From NCBI GenBank assembly GCA_035771165.1, contig JAWNZC010000348.1:2840501-2904500 (forward strand): 64,000 bases of DNA, given 5' to 3'. This DNA is from Paragorgia papillata. Its lineage: Eukaryota; Cnidaria; Anthozoa; Scleralcyonacea; Coralliidae. Shown in pieces: positions 1 to 12,133 of the stretch (position 1 is the stretch's first letter; every line of letters begins with the position of its first letter). The notes below the pieces were generated by a model. It did not search any database. It worked only from the letters and a program-made list of their open reading frames with translations, and was not told the origin of the DNA. Made by a program: the position numbers and the translations under genes.

Positions 1-85
1 AAGAATATTTAGAGTGGTGGCCATTATGAAAGTGGTCTATATAATAATAGAAAAGAATAACACTTTTTTCATATTTTTTGTTAAG

Positions 86-3000
86 GTAACACAAAAGTCT
101 TTACGTCAGTGTATAGGAGTCGTACCGCAAGATACTGTATTATTTAATGATAATATCAGGTACGAAAGTGTATATTTCTTTCAAAAATCACAAAACCAGA
201 GATTTTTTCTTCAAAACTTGCCAATCTATAGCCACAAAACATATTGTATGGATAGGTAGCTAACAAGCGTTCTTCTTTTTGCGTGAAATCTGACTATCAA
301 GCTTCGCAATATATAGCTTGCCAACAGGCTTTTGTGCAGAGGGAAAGAGGAGAGGGGAATGGAGACAAGAGAAAGCCTGTATACTAAAGTCTCAAGATGC
401 AAAAGATTGGATTTTGGAATCAAATTCGAAACTGCGCAAAAGTATACATGAGTCAAAGCTTTTATCTAGACTTGGAGAAAAACGAATTAAAGATATAGGA
501 TAAGAAAATCGCCAGAAATATCAGTATGCAAACATAGTAAAGAATAACAATGACAAAATATTCAATAATGATACGAACAGTGGAAATTTTCAAGATCGAT
601 CAGTTTCTGGAAGTCGACAAGAAAGAAATGCTATTTAATTGTTTGATTTGTTCAGTGACCGACTTGAATGACCACATATATCTGGGTTAATTGGCTTTAT
701 CTCAAATGAGGGAGGATGTTTAAAATTGTATGGACTCAGTGCAGGCTTTCTCTCTTCTTCAATCTCCCATGCAAGAGCCTGCAAGGCTACGCCATATAGT
801 GCATACAATAACGCATATGTACACTTCAGAAAAGTCGTAGTATTATATTTTTCTAAATCCTTGATTATAATTGGTTAGAAAGTTGGTGGGAATTCTCGAT
901 ATCTGCAATTTTACTTGTATTTGCCGCTGTAATTGTTTGATTCTGAGCCCACAATGCTATTATCTGTAGTTTCTAGAGGTATTATCTGTAGGGAAAAGGA
1001 CTTATCATGCATGTGCTTACGTGATCTGTTCAGCTAGGCAAACAGAAGAAAACCGAGGGAAGGAAGCAACTGTCTTTGAATTGCGTTTTTTGAAAGTTTT
1101 TTCGTTTTGCGAGTGTGATTTTCTTTACATTTTCAACTGAAAATGTATAATAAAACAATTATTGAATTCGACTTTTTTATATCAAGAATTATCAAGGTCT
1201 CAGACCGCATTATCAGCCTTCGGCTTCGGCAGATAATACAGACTTCGACCTTGATAATTCTTGATATAAAAAAGTCTCATCCAATAATTGTTTATTGTCT
1301 GTACAGTCGACTCTCTTTTAACGACTACTGGTAAGCGACCATCTCCCTTAAGCCACCGCCTTTACAAATTCCTGTTTTCTTTCTCAGTCAAACGCTGTGT
1401 TTAGCATCTCTCGTAAGCGACCACTCCCGTAAGCGACCGCGATCACGTTTACCTACGACAGACCAGACGACAACAATACTGACTGTATTTATTTTGTATT
1501 TTATTTATTCAATTTATTTGATACAATTTTGCAATTTCCGGTATTCGCAGTTGCGCATTCTTTAGCCCTTGTTCACGAAGCAATCCTCTTTTCGGAACAT
1601 GTGTAACTATGATTCTGTGAAGGCATCATATCCAAGTTTTACAATGTTTGATTGTAGCCAAGGTATAGATGCCTTACTGTCTCCATAGTAAATGTATAGC
1701 CCATATCCAACGCTACGATTTAATCACTTCCATCATGAAACTGAATTACAATAGGTTTGGGCCACTTGTGGTGAACATTCTAATCGACGATCTCTCGTAA
1801 GCGACCACTTACTGTCGTCCCCAAGGTGGTCGCTAACGAGAGAGGTGGTCGCTAACGAGAGAGTCAACTTTATAATTATTTCACAGATATAATGTTCGTT
1901 ATGGCCGGGTGGACGCAACTGATGAGGAAGTTGAAGATGCAGCTGCTGCTGCTGATATTCACGAAAGAATACTCACTTTTACAAAACGTGAGTGCCTCAG
2001 TTTCTTGTACAGAATTTATTGCCGCGGCATCGACGCTGTAGTTCAGTTCTATCTATAGCTTATGTGTACTATGTACATAAATGGAACGATGTGATTGTGC
2101 GCCATTTTACACTTTAGAATTATGAACAGTGAATGTTAAACTCAAGAGTGACAGATGATTTTTGACTTGTCTTTTCCATGAAAAGAATGTTTCGGAGGGA
2201 AAGGGAGTTAAAGTGCCTATATCAGGGCTGAGGATTTTACATATTTAGGATATTTGGAACCTTCTGGGAAGATTTGTAATATATCTTCCTTTTCTAAAAT
2301 TTCATCTTCATGGACTTTTTCGCTGTTAAAGTTGACGGAAGTGACGACAAGTTCCTGCTTTGACGTCACTTCCGTCAACTTCAACAGCGAAAAAGTCCAT
2401 GAGCATGAAATTTTAGAAAAAGAAGATATATTACAAATCTTCTCAGAAGGTTTTAAATATCCTAAATATGTAAAATCCCCAACCATGATATAGGCACTTT
2501 AATGGATATAGTTTATCGCATATTTCCTGTCTGTATATAGCCATACGCTTACAGTAAGGTGAATTAACGCGTCTGGTGTTAGGCAGTTTCTTTAGCATGC
2601 AGCTGGACACACAACTCTAGTAACAAAATGAGATACTTTTAAATACATTTTTCTGAGAAAATATCACGAAATTTTGAAAATATCGTGGAATTTCGAAAAA
2701 ATCAACTTCTCTTCATTTTTCTCTTACGGTGCATGATACTGAAATAATGTTATTATTATCGTATTTTATGCTTTGAGCGCTGTTATTTTGAGTTTACAAA
2801 ACTATAAAAATATTTTTTAACATTTGAAATAAATACTTAAATACTTGTAACAGGGTATCAAACATTGGTTGGAGAGCGAGGACTTAAAATTAGTGGAGGA
2901 GAAAAACAACGTGTTGCTATTGCGAGAACTATTTTGAAAAATCCGCCATTGGTGCTTCTTGATGAAGTGAGTGTTAGTATACAGTTAAGATCATCGTTCG

Positions 3001-5541
3001 TTCGTTCGTTCGTTCGTTCGTTCGTTCGTTCGTTCGTTCGTTCGTTCGTTCGTTCGTTTGTTTGTTTGTTTGTTTGTTTGTTTGTTTGTTTGTTTGTTTG
3101 TTTGTTTGTTTGTTTGTTTGTTTGTTCGTACAGATGAAATAAATTGGAACTATACAGTTAAGATAATCCATCCATCCATCCATCGTTTGTTTGTTTGTTT
3201 GTTTGTTTGTTTGTTTGTTTGTTTGTTTGTTTGTCTAATTGTTCGTTCTTTCATTTCCTTATCTGTGTACTTCATCATTCAATTATTTTATTTCGTTCAC
3301 ATTTAGTTAATTTTTTACATTAATTATATTATTACCCCCAGGCTAAACATTTCTTGTCACTATTATTTTACACTTTTTTAACTGCATAATTATTGCAGTT
3401 TTTCTTCGTAAACGTTGTAGCCGAACAATGGTAGACATAATTGAACAAACATTTTCATTAAATTTCTTAGAAATTCGTTCACTCATGTATTCTTTACTTT
3501 TTTACGTAATTAATGTGCTTTATTATTGCAGGCTACCTCAGCTCTGGACACTCAAACTGAACGTAATATTCAAGCATCGTTGAGCAATATGACTTCAAAC
3601 AGAACCACTATCGTTGTTGCACACAGGTAAAAATAAATGCAATGTTTTTTTGGTTTGTTTTTAGATTTTATACTTTTTCAAGGAATTTTTTAACCTTCAG
3701 CTTCTTGTTTATATTTAAACTTCTAACTTAATTCGGCCATGTTAGAAAATGGAGTTTTTCCTTACATGCACAAGTGATGATGTAATTTTTTGGAACATAA
3801 TTAAATTTTAGAATTTTTTGTTCTAGGCTTTCCACAATCGTCAATGCAGATCAGATTATTGTATTTAAAGACGGCGAGATTGTGGAAAAAGGACGGTAAA
3901 GTTCTTAACATATGTTGCGTATGGGCAGCGGGTTAAAAAATTGGGACGCGAAACAAGCTGACGATATTAAAGTCAATGTAGAACCATTGCGCTACAACAG
4001 TCTGCTTTCATACTTCTTTTTTTGCATTTACGAAGTTAACGTATTATTTAACAAATAAAACATAAAGCTCCGTGCTTATATGTACTCTTATAAAGGCACG
4101 TTTGACGTCATTTGAACACGAACGAAGTTGAGTAGAGGCACGATGCGATAGCCGAGTTCCTTTACACTTCTTCCGTGTTCAAATCACGTTAAATGTACGG
4201 GGCCCAGCCAATCAGAGCGTGCGTAGAGGACACCTTATTTTATAAATCATATTTTACCCTTGATATTAATTCTTCATAAGACAATTTCAACTTTCACACC
4301 TCGATTTTCACTTAAAATACTGATAATCGACTCCAAAGAGCTCATTCGGTATTCATGCTAACACCTCTCAATTATTAGTTTTTTCTCTACAAATTGCCCC
4401 CCAATTTGTGGCAACTCAGTTTTTTTGGGCAAGAGGTTTTTAAAAAGTTAGCACTTGTAACGTGATCGATATGATAACTAACTAACTTGTGTACCTTAGT
4501 TCTTCCAAATTATTTAAAAAAACGAAGCATAACCATTGTTTCTGTGTGAAAACCAAAGCAAACAAATATTTCACTCCTTGTGGCCTCCATGTTGTTTTAC
4601 TGCATCATGACCGCGCGAGTACTGGTACCCAATTTCCTACTTGCTATCTATTGAAGAATAGATAGCGAGTAGAGTAGCCAATCGGATTGCAGCATTGCAA
4701 TCGTATACTAGTAAGTTTCTACTAAGTAAGAATATTTTCACTGTGGATTCAAATGTAAGATTATTTTCACTTCATATGTAGACCTATGTTAGTGTATAGT
4801 TAGTGGAGGGGGGTGGTTTGGAAGCTCCATTGTCTTTCAAGATTATGCAATGGTCATGTTATTGTGTTCATGTTAGAGGAAGGCAATTGGTTGAAGAAAG
4901 GAAATTCTATGGACACGTGACGACGAAGGTGACTACACAACGAACAAAGGACTTACAACACGTGACGACGAAGGACTGGACTAATTAAACCCGAACGTTG
5001 CTATTGGATGACTGCTTCATTATACAAAATACAATACGTTCAGGGTCCGTGAAATTAGACAAATTGAACAAAACCATAGAACAATGACTTTTGCCGAGTT
5101 TCCAAACCATCTCCCTCCACTAACTATGGTTAGTGCATCGTATGACCATCGTTTGTTTTCGATTATTTCGTAAAAATATGGGCAACTTGCAAGAATTTTT
5201 TGGGCAAATGGTTTTGATATTTTATCGTTTTACTTCTTCATTTTGTACTTTAAAAGTTAAAACGCACTTGTTATTGGAGTTGCATGCATGTGATCTTTAA
5301 CTGGTTGGTGTGATTCCTGCATGCGTGCATGATGTATTTGTGTGCCCCTAGTTATTTTGTGGTCGTTGTTAGCCTTTTGTAACTCTTCAAAAATCTTGAT
5401 GATGTAGTGAGGTCGACACTCAGTTTTCTTACTTACTCTTACAGACACCAAGATTTGCTGGACCAGCAGGGAATGTACGCCAATATGTGGCAGCAACAGC
5501 TTACAACAGAAAATGGCGGCGATAACAACCTGTCATCGTAA
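86..5541 (+). CDS. ABCB6: ABCB6-type ABC transporter, C-terminal half of the nucleotide-binding domain (5' partial, 6 exons)
   Basis: Six exons join in frame: 86-159, 1887-1987, 2854-2966, 3532-3626, 3827-3895 and 5445-5541 (TAA stop). All introns are GT-AG and every exon phase fits its neighbour. Seen in order: a Q-loop segment ([11 protein letters not shown]), the ABC signature [14 protein letters not shown], Walker B (LVLLDE) followed by the D-loop SALD, and the H-loop VVAHR. The end is [10 protein letters not shown] and a short polar tail, closely following vertebrate ABCB6 rather than ABCB7. Walker A and the membrane domains must lie upstream of the window. The family consists of homodimeric half-transporters linked to porphyrin and heavy-metal handling in mitochondrial outer and endolysosomal membranes. 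The exon 1/exon 2 junction replaces the usual TIADN with NIRYN at the same length. Introns carry transposons and microsatellites. A possible polyA signal AATAAA is at 5842-5847. Family call is strong; the exact orthologue is an inference from this short stretch. Confidence 0.93.
1153..1293. repeat. Foldback hairpin in ABCB6 intron
   Basis: The left arm (starting at 1153 with AAACAATTATTG) and right arm (ending at 1293) are near-perfect reverse complements for about 48 bp. The loop is short and rich in CTTCGG. It abuts the pogo-like element starting at 1304. It looks like a non-autonomous foldback element. Confidence 0.75.
1304..1870. mobile_element. pogo/Tigger-like MITE in ABCB6 intron
   Basis: The left end is CAGTCGACTCTC and the right end is the inverted GAGAGAGTCAACT, flanked by TA on both sides (1302-1303 and 1871-1872). 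The terminal regions repeat the word GTAAGCGACC/GGTCGCTAACGAG several times in both orientations. A TA duplication and CAGT-type ends are typical of pogo/Tc1-mariner elements. No transposase ORF is present. The right end lies 16 nt from the splice acceptor of the second visible ABCB6 exon. Confidence 0.65.
2212..2498. mobile_element. TTAA-flanked long-palindrome MITE (AGTGCC ends)
   Basis: A nearly perfect 287-bp palindrome flanked by TTAA at 2208-2211 and 2499-2502. The ends are AGTGCCTATATC and its inverse. The arms are about 135 bp with a small GACGACAAGTTCC-type centre. A TTAA duplication is the mark of piggyBac-like transposition. Because the arms are complementary, open frames on both strands (2217-2486 minus, 2254-2493 plus) encode almost the same peptide. 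This is a symmetry effect and not evidence for a protein. Confidence 0.8.
2996..3235. repeat. Tetranucleotide microsatellite block in ABCB6 intron
   Basis: (CGTT)n from about 2996 to 3058 passes directly into (TTTG)n to about 3126. After a 43-bp unique spacer come (CATC)n and a second (TTTG)n to 3233. CGTT and TGTT differ by a C-to-T change at CpG, so the second block may be a decayed form of the first. The block starts about 30 nt after the splice donor at 2967. Confidence 0.95.
4795..5127. mobile_element. Inverted-repeat element in last ABCB6 intron
   Basis: The left end TAGTTAGTGGAGGG..GGTTTGGAA and the right end TTTCCAAACCAT..CTCCACTAACTA are reverse complements over roughly 30 bp. Inside are two short direct repeats of ACACGTGACGACGAAG. 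No transposase is visible. Related wording (GAGATGGTCTGGAAAC) recurs at about 9310-9600 and 11475-11495. Confidence 0.5.
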
Positions 5542-5841
5542 AAGTAAGAGTACAAACTGCCAGTGAAACGTTTTTTCGTTTAGATTCTCCTAAACAGTGA
5601 ACCACCAGACTCTTTAGAAGATCGTAGTTAAAAAATGTTTCTTATACAATTGAATATTTGTGAAGTATTCATTGCTTAACTTTACGTTGATTGCAAAAAT
5701 AATTGAATTGCCGAGTTTTCAAGTATTGCGCACACATCATTTTGCCGGCTCCACTAACTTGACCAGTGATGGCGGATAAGGGAGAGAGGATCAGCAAAAT
5801 AACACTATTTCAAGTAAACTTTCCGACACTACAAGAACTAC

Positions 5842-5847
5842 AATAAA
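5842..5847 (+). promoter_or_regulatory. Candidate polyA signal of the ABCB6-like gene
   Basis: AATAAA on the + strand about 300 nt after the ABCB6-like stop codon. It is the first canonical hexamer I noticed downstream. The motif is common in AT-rich DNA, so this is a candidate only. Confidence 0.35.
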
Positions 5848-5849
5848 GC

Positions 5850-8370
5850 CTGATCCACGATAACCGTGAATTTCTTCTGCCTGCCTCTGCTGGCTTCGAG
5901 TGGAGCCCACTGATTTCCAAAGACAGTAAAAAAATGAAGCTTGGGAAATATCGATTTGGTCTCTTGCTAATGGCGTTGGTCTGGCTATTGTGTAGGTAGT
6001 AGGGATATAGACAATTTGGGACATAATGCTGTGTTTTGAGGTGTAAAAAACAACAAAAAAGGAGAAAACGAACGAGAACAAACTTCGTATAGTAATGGCG
6101 GATTCTTAGTGCTTTATTTTCCAAACGATAGTTGCTCGGTCCAGTTTTCTTTTAGAGATCAGTGGTAGGTGAGCCTGCTAAAATGATGCGCGAGAATTTG
6201 GTTGACCGGTTTTTGCAGAGCCAGAGAACATGACAGAGAATTTAGATAGTTTTTGTGAACAGCTGCTGCTATATCAGATATAGCTGCATGTCAGCATGTG
6301 GATTGTATTCCCACAACAATGAACTGAAATATATGAATTAAAATGTTGAGATTTTAGGTGGGAAATATTCTTTGGCTGATATTGAAATTTGGCTTAAGAA
6401 GCTGCTCTTTATAGTAGTGGTTTGTTATAACAAATTATGCATGTTAGCCTCTAAATCATTCCTTTTTGTTTCCAAATCCTTTTTATCGTCTATCATAATA
6501 TAAAGCGTATTTTAGCTTTATTTATGCATTAAAGCACGCAGAATTTGAATATGATGATGAAAATTTGAAGTTAAAATTATTTTCGCTAGTTTTAGGATTT
6601 CTATTTCTGTCTAAGTATTCTAAAAAGTCGTGCCAATGTAGGAGTCTGGGACTATAGCTAATCTGTGAAGTAAACGGAGGACCTTGCATGATGAATGAAC
6701 CCGCAGAAATCGTGAATAAAACGACCTTATCTCCATGAGTAGCATATTTTAAGGCATACTGTAAATACGTTTTGACGCTTTTCGACCTTGTTTACTTCAG
6801 TTGGCTGTGAAAATGTTCTCCTATTTACGTCGCAAATTCCCTATTCCCAGACTATCACAAAGCAACGTGTTTTTAGGAGGAGAAGTAATTAAAATCGAAG
6901 TATTATAAAATTATATTAAAGCTCTGAGTTCGTGAAAATCGTCGAAATTTTGCAGTTTGGTTTGCAAATTTCAAACTCGAATCCGATTTCTGGATGTGAG
7001 GGTTACTTATCTTTGCGAATCTGGTGATTTGATCGAGATTAAAGGATTTATCGTTTCTTACCGGCCGTCGAATGTTGGCTTTTGGAATCTGAGTCGCCTG
7101 CCTTCGTATTTTTCTCTGCAAGGATAAGCAAGCATACCGCAAAGCGAGCAATGCTGCTCGAATATACAGGTATGCATGAGACTGAAATACAAAAAGGAAC
7201 AACACAACACCTGGTATTTTATATGTAAATGCATTTTTAATAGTTTAATTGCTTGGGATGACATATCTAATACATATATTAAATATTACTAGTAATATCA
7301 GTCAGACAAGTCGTTTGATTGGGCCGCCTGTGCTATTATACCTATATAATTATGAATAGAAATATATATATATATATAATATAGGCAAAAGGCCACACTG
7401 TTTGACAATCTGACACCATCAAGATGGTAGTATTGCGGTATGAAATTATTCGCAATTTTTATTGTAGAGTATGAAGATTTCTCCAGGTTTTTTAGGAGAG
7501 TATACGGAAATAATTCATATGATTTTTTCGTTTACCACTCTCTAGTAATTATGATCGGTCCTTAATCTAAATATTACTGAAATAGAATATAGTAGAATAG
7601 GTATGTTTATGAGTGCATGGTAAGAATAATTTTCATGAGATGAAAAACATTTCATCTTTCACGAAATGAAAATGTTCCTATACTAGTGCACGAATGAAAA
7701 TATACAATACTGGAATTATTATCCTCATTGATATTATATATCTCTTTTCACCTCATGAAAATATTATTAGAGAACACTTTACCAAGTAATCGCCATTTGA
7801 TTGGCAGATTATTGATCACGTGGTATTGGTTAGAATCTCACTGCGCTGTTACGTCATTCACCGTGCAAAAACTTTGTTCCATTGAACGGCTCGGTCTGCA
7901 TGCATTAAATCAATAAGACGCCTGCTCAGGCGTTCACTCGGGCTACTGATTCCTGTAATTGGCGTAGCCTGAGTACATCTAGAAAACCTGCGAAACAGCG
8001 CGCGCATAAGTGTTTGTTAAAAAGTAAAAATTTTAATCATTAAGCAGTGTAGTTATGTAGAATCACACTGAGATTTTTTGAGGTAACTTTAATTGTCGAT
8101 TTGCGAGTGATAAAATTACGACAGTAGCAAGACTAGCATAATTTTCGACAAATGAAACGAGATCTATATATGGCGTTATACGAAGTACAGCGTTCTATGA
8201 AGCATTTGCTGATGTAAACAACAAAAAAAACATCGTATCTTAATACTTTAAGTATACAAAACCCATAGTGGTGGATTCGGTAGATATCAGTGCAAATGAT
8301 CATTTCGATATATAATTTATTTAAATCGGACAAACAGAAAATATTTAAACATGAGTTTGAGTTTAGAAGT
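5850..8370. other. No gene recognised
   Basis: AT-rich DNA between the ABCB6-like 3' end and a run of hairpin elements. The longest frames (about 100 codons on the minus strand at 5791-6124 and 6903-7205) have no recognisable domain, no matching splice sites and biased composition. A short imperfect inverted repeat around CATTTCGTGAAAGATGAAATG-type sequence is seen near 7640-7680. Confidence 0.5.
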
Positions 8371-8374
8371 ACTA

Positions 8375-8516
8375 TTTCAAAAACGAGTTCAAGTGTTTGA
8401 TCACGGTATCAAAACACGAGAAAGCTAATGAATCTCGAGGGGCGAAGCCCCGAGAGATTATTAGCTTTCGAGTGTTTTGATACCGTGATCAAACACGCAG
8501 AACGAGTTTTTGAAAT
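8375..8516. repeat. Foldback hairpin with GGGGCGAAGCCCC apex
   Basis: Reverse-complementary arms of about 65 bp meet at an apex GGGGCGAAGCCCC near 8440-8452. The arms carry GTGTTTGATCACGGTATC and its inverse. It is one of a set of hairpins here whose tip reads GGC-GNA-GCC. The 64-codon frame across it is a by-product of the repeat. Confidence 0.8.
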
Positions 8517-8777
8517 GGCTTCTCAAATGAAAGACAATGAACCAATGAGCCACCGTTGTGGGACTTGTGGATGTTTTGTGATACAATTTTACTCAATCGT
8601 ATCGTGTTTCCTGTTTAATTAACATAAATGAAACCCTAGTGTTTGATGAAGAAACAGATCAAACACTAGTGTTTGATGCAGTGCTTTACCGTGTTTCACA
8701 GCCCATTCACGTGACGGAATGGAGCTGTCTAATTGAGTAAAATTCTCATGAATTATTAATGAATTTGAGAAGTAATA

Positions 8778-8918
8778 GATCAAACACAAGTTTGAGTGTT
8801 TCATAGAAGTTCCAAACACGAGAACACAAATGAAAACCGAGGGCGTAGCCCCGAGGTTTTTATTGTTTTCGAGTGTTTGGAGTCCTCTGATGAAACACGA
8901 TAAACGAGTGTTTGATCT
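8778..8918. repeat. Foldback hairpin with GGGCGTAGCCC apex
   Basis: The arms start with AGATCAAACAC and end with GTGTTTGATCT, and the centre is GGGCGTAGCCCCGAGG near 8842. It shares the words GTGTTTGAT and CGAGTGTTT with the hairpin at 8375-8516 and with the one at about 41490-41580, so these are one family. The word CATGAATTATTAATGA occurs on each side (about 8748 and 9093). Confidence 0.7.
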
Positions 8919-9238
8919 TGCTTCTCAAACGAGTATTCGCATCGCGATTTGCGGTGTTTTCTTCATTGATTTCAATATGTAGATTAAGAAATGTGATCCA
9001 GTTCACTAGAAAGTTTCCTACAGGTTTTCATTGGGTATCAAAATTCGTGCATGTGATGTGTGGTATATACGTTCATGGATTGGCTACGATAATCATGAAT
9101 TATTAATGAGTTTGAGAAACACGTTTCCAAATGTAGTACAACAGTTACAACACCTGTAACATAAAATCTACAAACAGCTCAATATATTCGTATACTGATT
9201 TAAGCATTTGCAACTCGTCCAATCTGCCTCAATATTAA

Positions 9239-9657
9239 CCCTTTACCGGGCAGATTACCAGGAGGTCTCCACTCGACGAGTAAAATCGTCTGGCGTTAGC
9301 CCATAGTCAATCGAGATATGGTCTGGAAACTCAGCTAAAGTCTTTGGTCTATCTTTTTGTTCACCTTTATGCATTTTTGTGCACGGTGCACAGTCACTGA
9401 ACACATTGTGTTTTAGTATAATGAACGATTTGTCCAATAGCAACGTTTCAGTTCAATCACTCAACCGTGCTATTTAAATATTAATAAACCTAAAACAAAG
9501 GATGTGCACGGTGTAGGGTACGGTTCAACATAAAATCACAGCTCATTATAGGCGCTTTGAAGTTTGCCGAGTTTCCAGACCATATCTCGATTGAATATGG
9601 TTAGTCAGAGTAGAAGTAATAAGTTGCCAAATGGCAACCGCCAAATGGATTAAAGGG
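9239..9657. mobile_element. TTAA-flanked MITE (CCCTTTA ends)
   Basis: Flanked by TTAA at 9235-9238 and 9658-9661, with ends CCCTTTACC and its inverse TAAAGGG. A second inverted pair lies inside (ATCGAGATATGGTCTGGAAAC against GTTTCCAGACCATATCTCGAT, about 9311-9332 and 9570-9592). The word GACGAGTAAAATCGTCTGG near the left end recurs at 33003-33022 and, in decayed form, near 32565-32590 and 51345-51380. Confidence 0.65.
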
Positions 9658-11126
9658 TTAACAAACCTTTAATTGTCTTTCTCTGAGGTCATAGATAAAT
9701 GACCCTTTTTAGGCAATCATGTTAAGTTGAACTTGACTAAATCTACAAACTATAAGTGTCTGACCAAGGTCACACTGAAGAAAAACCTTTTAAGATAGCT
9801 GATGACAAGATATTACTATACTATGACAAGAATTGAACTGTGTATTATAGAACTATATGTATTCTATGATAAAGTTCATGGCGCCATATATGTATATTTA
9901 GTTTTATAGTCGCCCGATTATAACCACAAGTTAATGTTTACTATATCTATATATATAGTTTGGAATTATTTTTAGTGAGATGTTCAGAACTGTGGCATAA
10001 CAAAAGCGGCATGAATGGACACAAGCTGTCGACTCTTCGTCAACATGCACTGAATGATTTTCAATAATTGTTTTGTTTCTACACAGATGCAGCAAACCTC
10101 TTATTAAACTTTTAATTAACACAGTCTGATAAAAACAAACAAGGTACACATCTACGCTTGCCAGCTAGACGTAAACAAAAACCACTGCGATGAGTAGTAC
10201 CCCAAGGGTACTTTGTATAAAATCTGTTTCCCGTACAGCCGTCAATTTAATCCAGATTAACCCTTAATTTAAGTATAGTAGACATTAATACAACGAATTT
10301 AACTAAGTCGTATTAAACACGTTAGCCTTTTTTCCTATCATCGCAGAAACTAGTTCGCAGCTTGCTGTGAATACTTGCATATAATAAAAAAGAACTCGCA
10401 GCCAAAACTACAAGCCTACTGGGGGTTCTTTGTAAGATTATTTTAATGCTTTGCATGCATGCATGCATGCCCAATGAACCCAAGCCCCGGAATGACATTG
10501 GGCCCTACTTTGGGAACTCTACGTATGACATATGGCGTTTCCATGCAATCAGTTTATTCAATAGAAATGAGTGGCAATGGCTGGTGCAGGTATTCTTGGT
10601 TTGCACTTGACGTCATGGTGGACATGTTGGAGGAACTTTAACAAAATAATCTCATTCATATTTGGAGTATGTTTTCCTCCAACATGGCCGCCGTATCTTT
10701 GTCTTCTAAATCTCAAGGGATTGATTGCAAACCACCAATAGTCGAACAGCTCTTCATAATACGTCAAATTCAATCTACTGAATCAGCCTTGGGTATATTT
10801 CTTGAAATTCACGACCGACTGCATGCATGCTTAGCCATGAAAAATAACAAACATTACAGCTCGCCAATCTACTTTAGTCTCAAGTATTTCTTGGAATTCG
10901 TGAGCGATTAATTACGGGCCAACTAATTAAGCAATTTCATGTGAAGACAATCCGATGAACTTTTGGTTCACTTCAATATAAATTCCCAAAATGACGTCAC
11001 ATAGGGGTATATAGTGAAATACAAAATTGAACACAACTGTTTTACTTAAAAAAGAGCATTACTGTGACAGCTCTGCTGTGACAGTTAGGGGTTAAGATTG
11101 GGATTAGGATTAGAAGTTTCATCGTA

Positions 11127-11287
11127 TTATTATATAAAATAGAGTGTTCTATTAATTGGTTTTTCCGCCACTAGTATAAAAACGATAATCTCACATGTGT
11201 CAATTATCATGAAATACATTAGATATTCTGGTCAACACTCGAAATAAATTTCATATTTCCGCACATCCATGTATTATTCTCTATTTA
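11127..11287 (-). repeat. Internally deleted copy of an interspersed repeat (family with copies at 23.3 and 59.8 kb)
   Basis: Matches the minus orientation of the 23341-23664 element: ATATAAAATAGAGTGTT, then CTCACATGTG, then TGGTCAACACTCGAAATAAA and ACATCCATGTATTATTCTC. It lacks one arm of the central palindrome, so it is shorter than the two full copies. Confidence 0.75.
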
Positions 11288-12133
11288 GAATTCGGGATGT
11301 TCTTTATAAGAAAATTGTCCTTGTCACAATTGGCCAAAGTTATTTGGCGAGTATTTTGAGTCAATATCAAAATAGTTTAGTTTTTTTTTTATACTGCAAT
11401 ATGCAAACGATCAACATACGATTTTTGGTAAAACCATGATCATGTAGCGCCATTCAGTTTTGACATATAGTCGATTGAGAGATGGTCTGGAAACGCATGC
11501 AGACATGGCGCCAGAAAGTGAATCTCCAGAGAAAAAGGTATGTAATGCTCATGATGTTTTTGATGTTAAGATTTGTACATAAAATGTGGTGCGTTTGTGA
11601 GCTTGGTGAAATGTGAGAAAGGTGCGTTCGTTGGACCTTCGTGAAGCGATTCAAGCTCAAATACTCAGAAAATATTCTGAAAATATTCAATCTTTGTCTG
11701 ATATTTTCTAAGTATTTCAGCTTCATGACAAACAAAATTTGACGTTAGTGTTGATTTGGCAAACTTTGATTTTAGAAATAAATGTTGAAAGTTGTTTTTT
11801 TTGGTTTCTCTTTCAAGGAACGCCGCCGTCTCAATTAAGAACCGCCCAAAATGCGGGTCTTCTTTTAAGGTAAGGTGCGTCTGGCTCGTCTGCAGACAAA
11901 ACATAAAATTAGTAAGGTAAGAATTTGTAAGGGCTTGCAAAATGTTAAAGCTAACTGGAACTAGTTCAAAAGCCAGTACAGTGCCCCGTTCCAGAATGCA
12001 CTAGTATTTGTTTGCATCTAAAAAAGGATGTTGAACAATTTAAATTGTAAGTAAACATTGGATTGAAAAAAAACTAGAGAGAAAATTAATTCATTTACTT
12101 TAACATAGCTCATATTTTTTCAGGTACAACAAC

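Noticed and set aside
11505..11537. MAPESESPEKK followed by a GTATGT donor as a first coding exon
   Set aside because: Joining it to the acceptor at 12123 does not stay open in the frame of the following recombinase-like segment, so the link is not supported.
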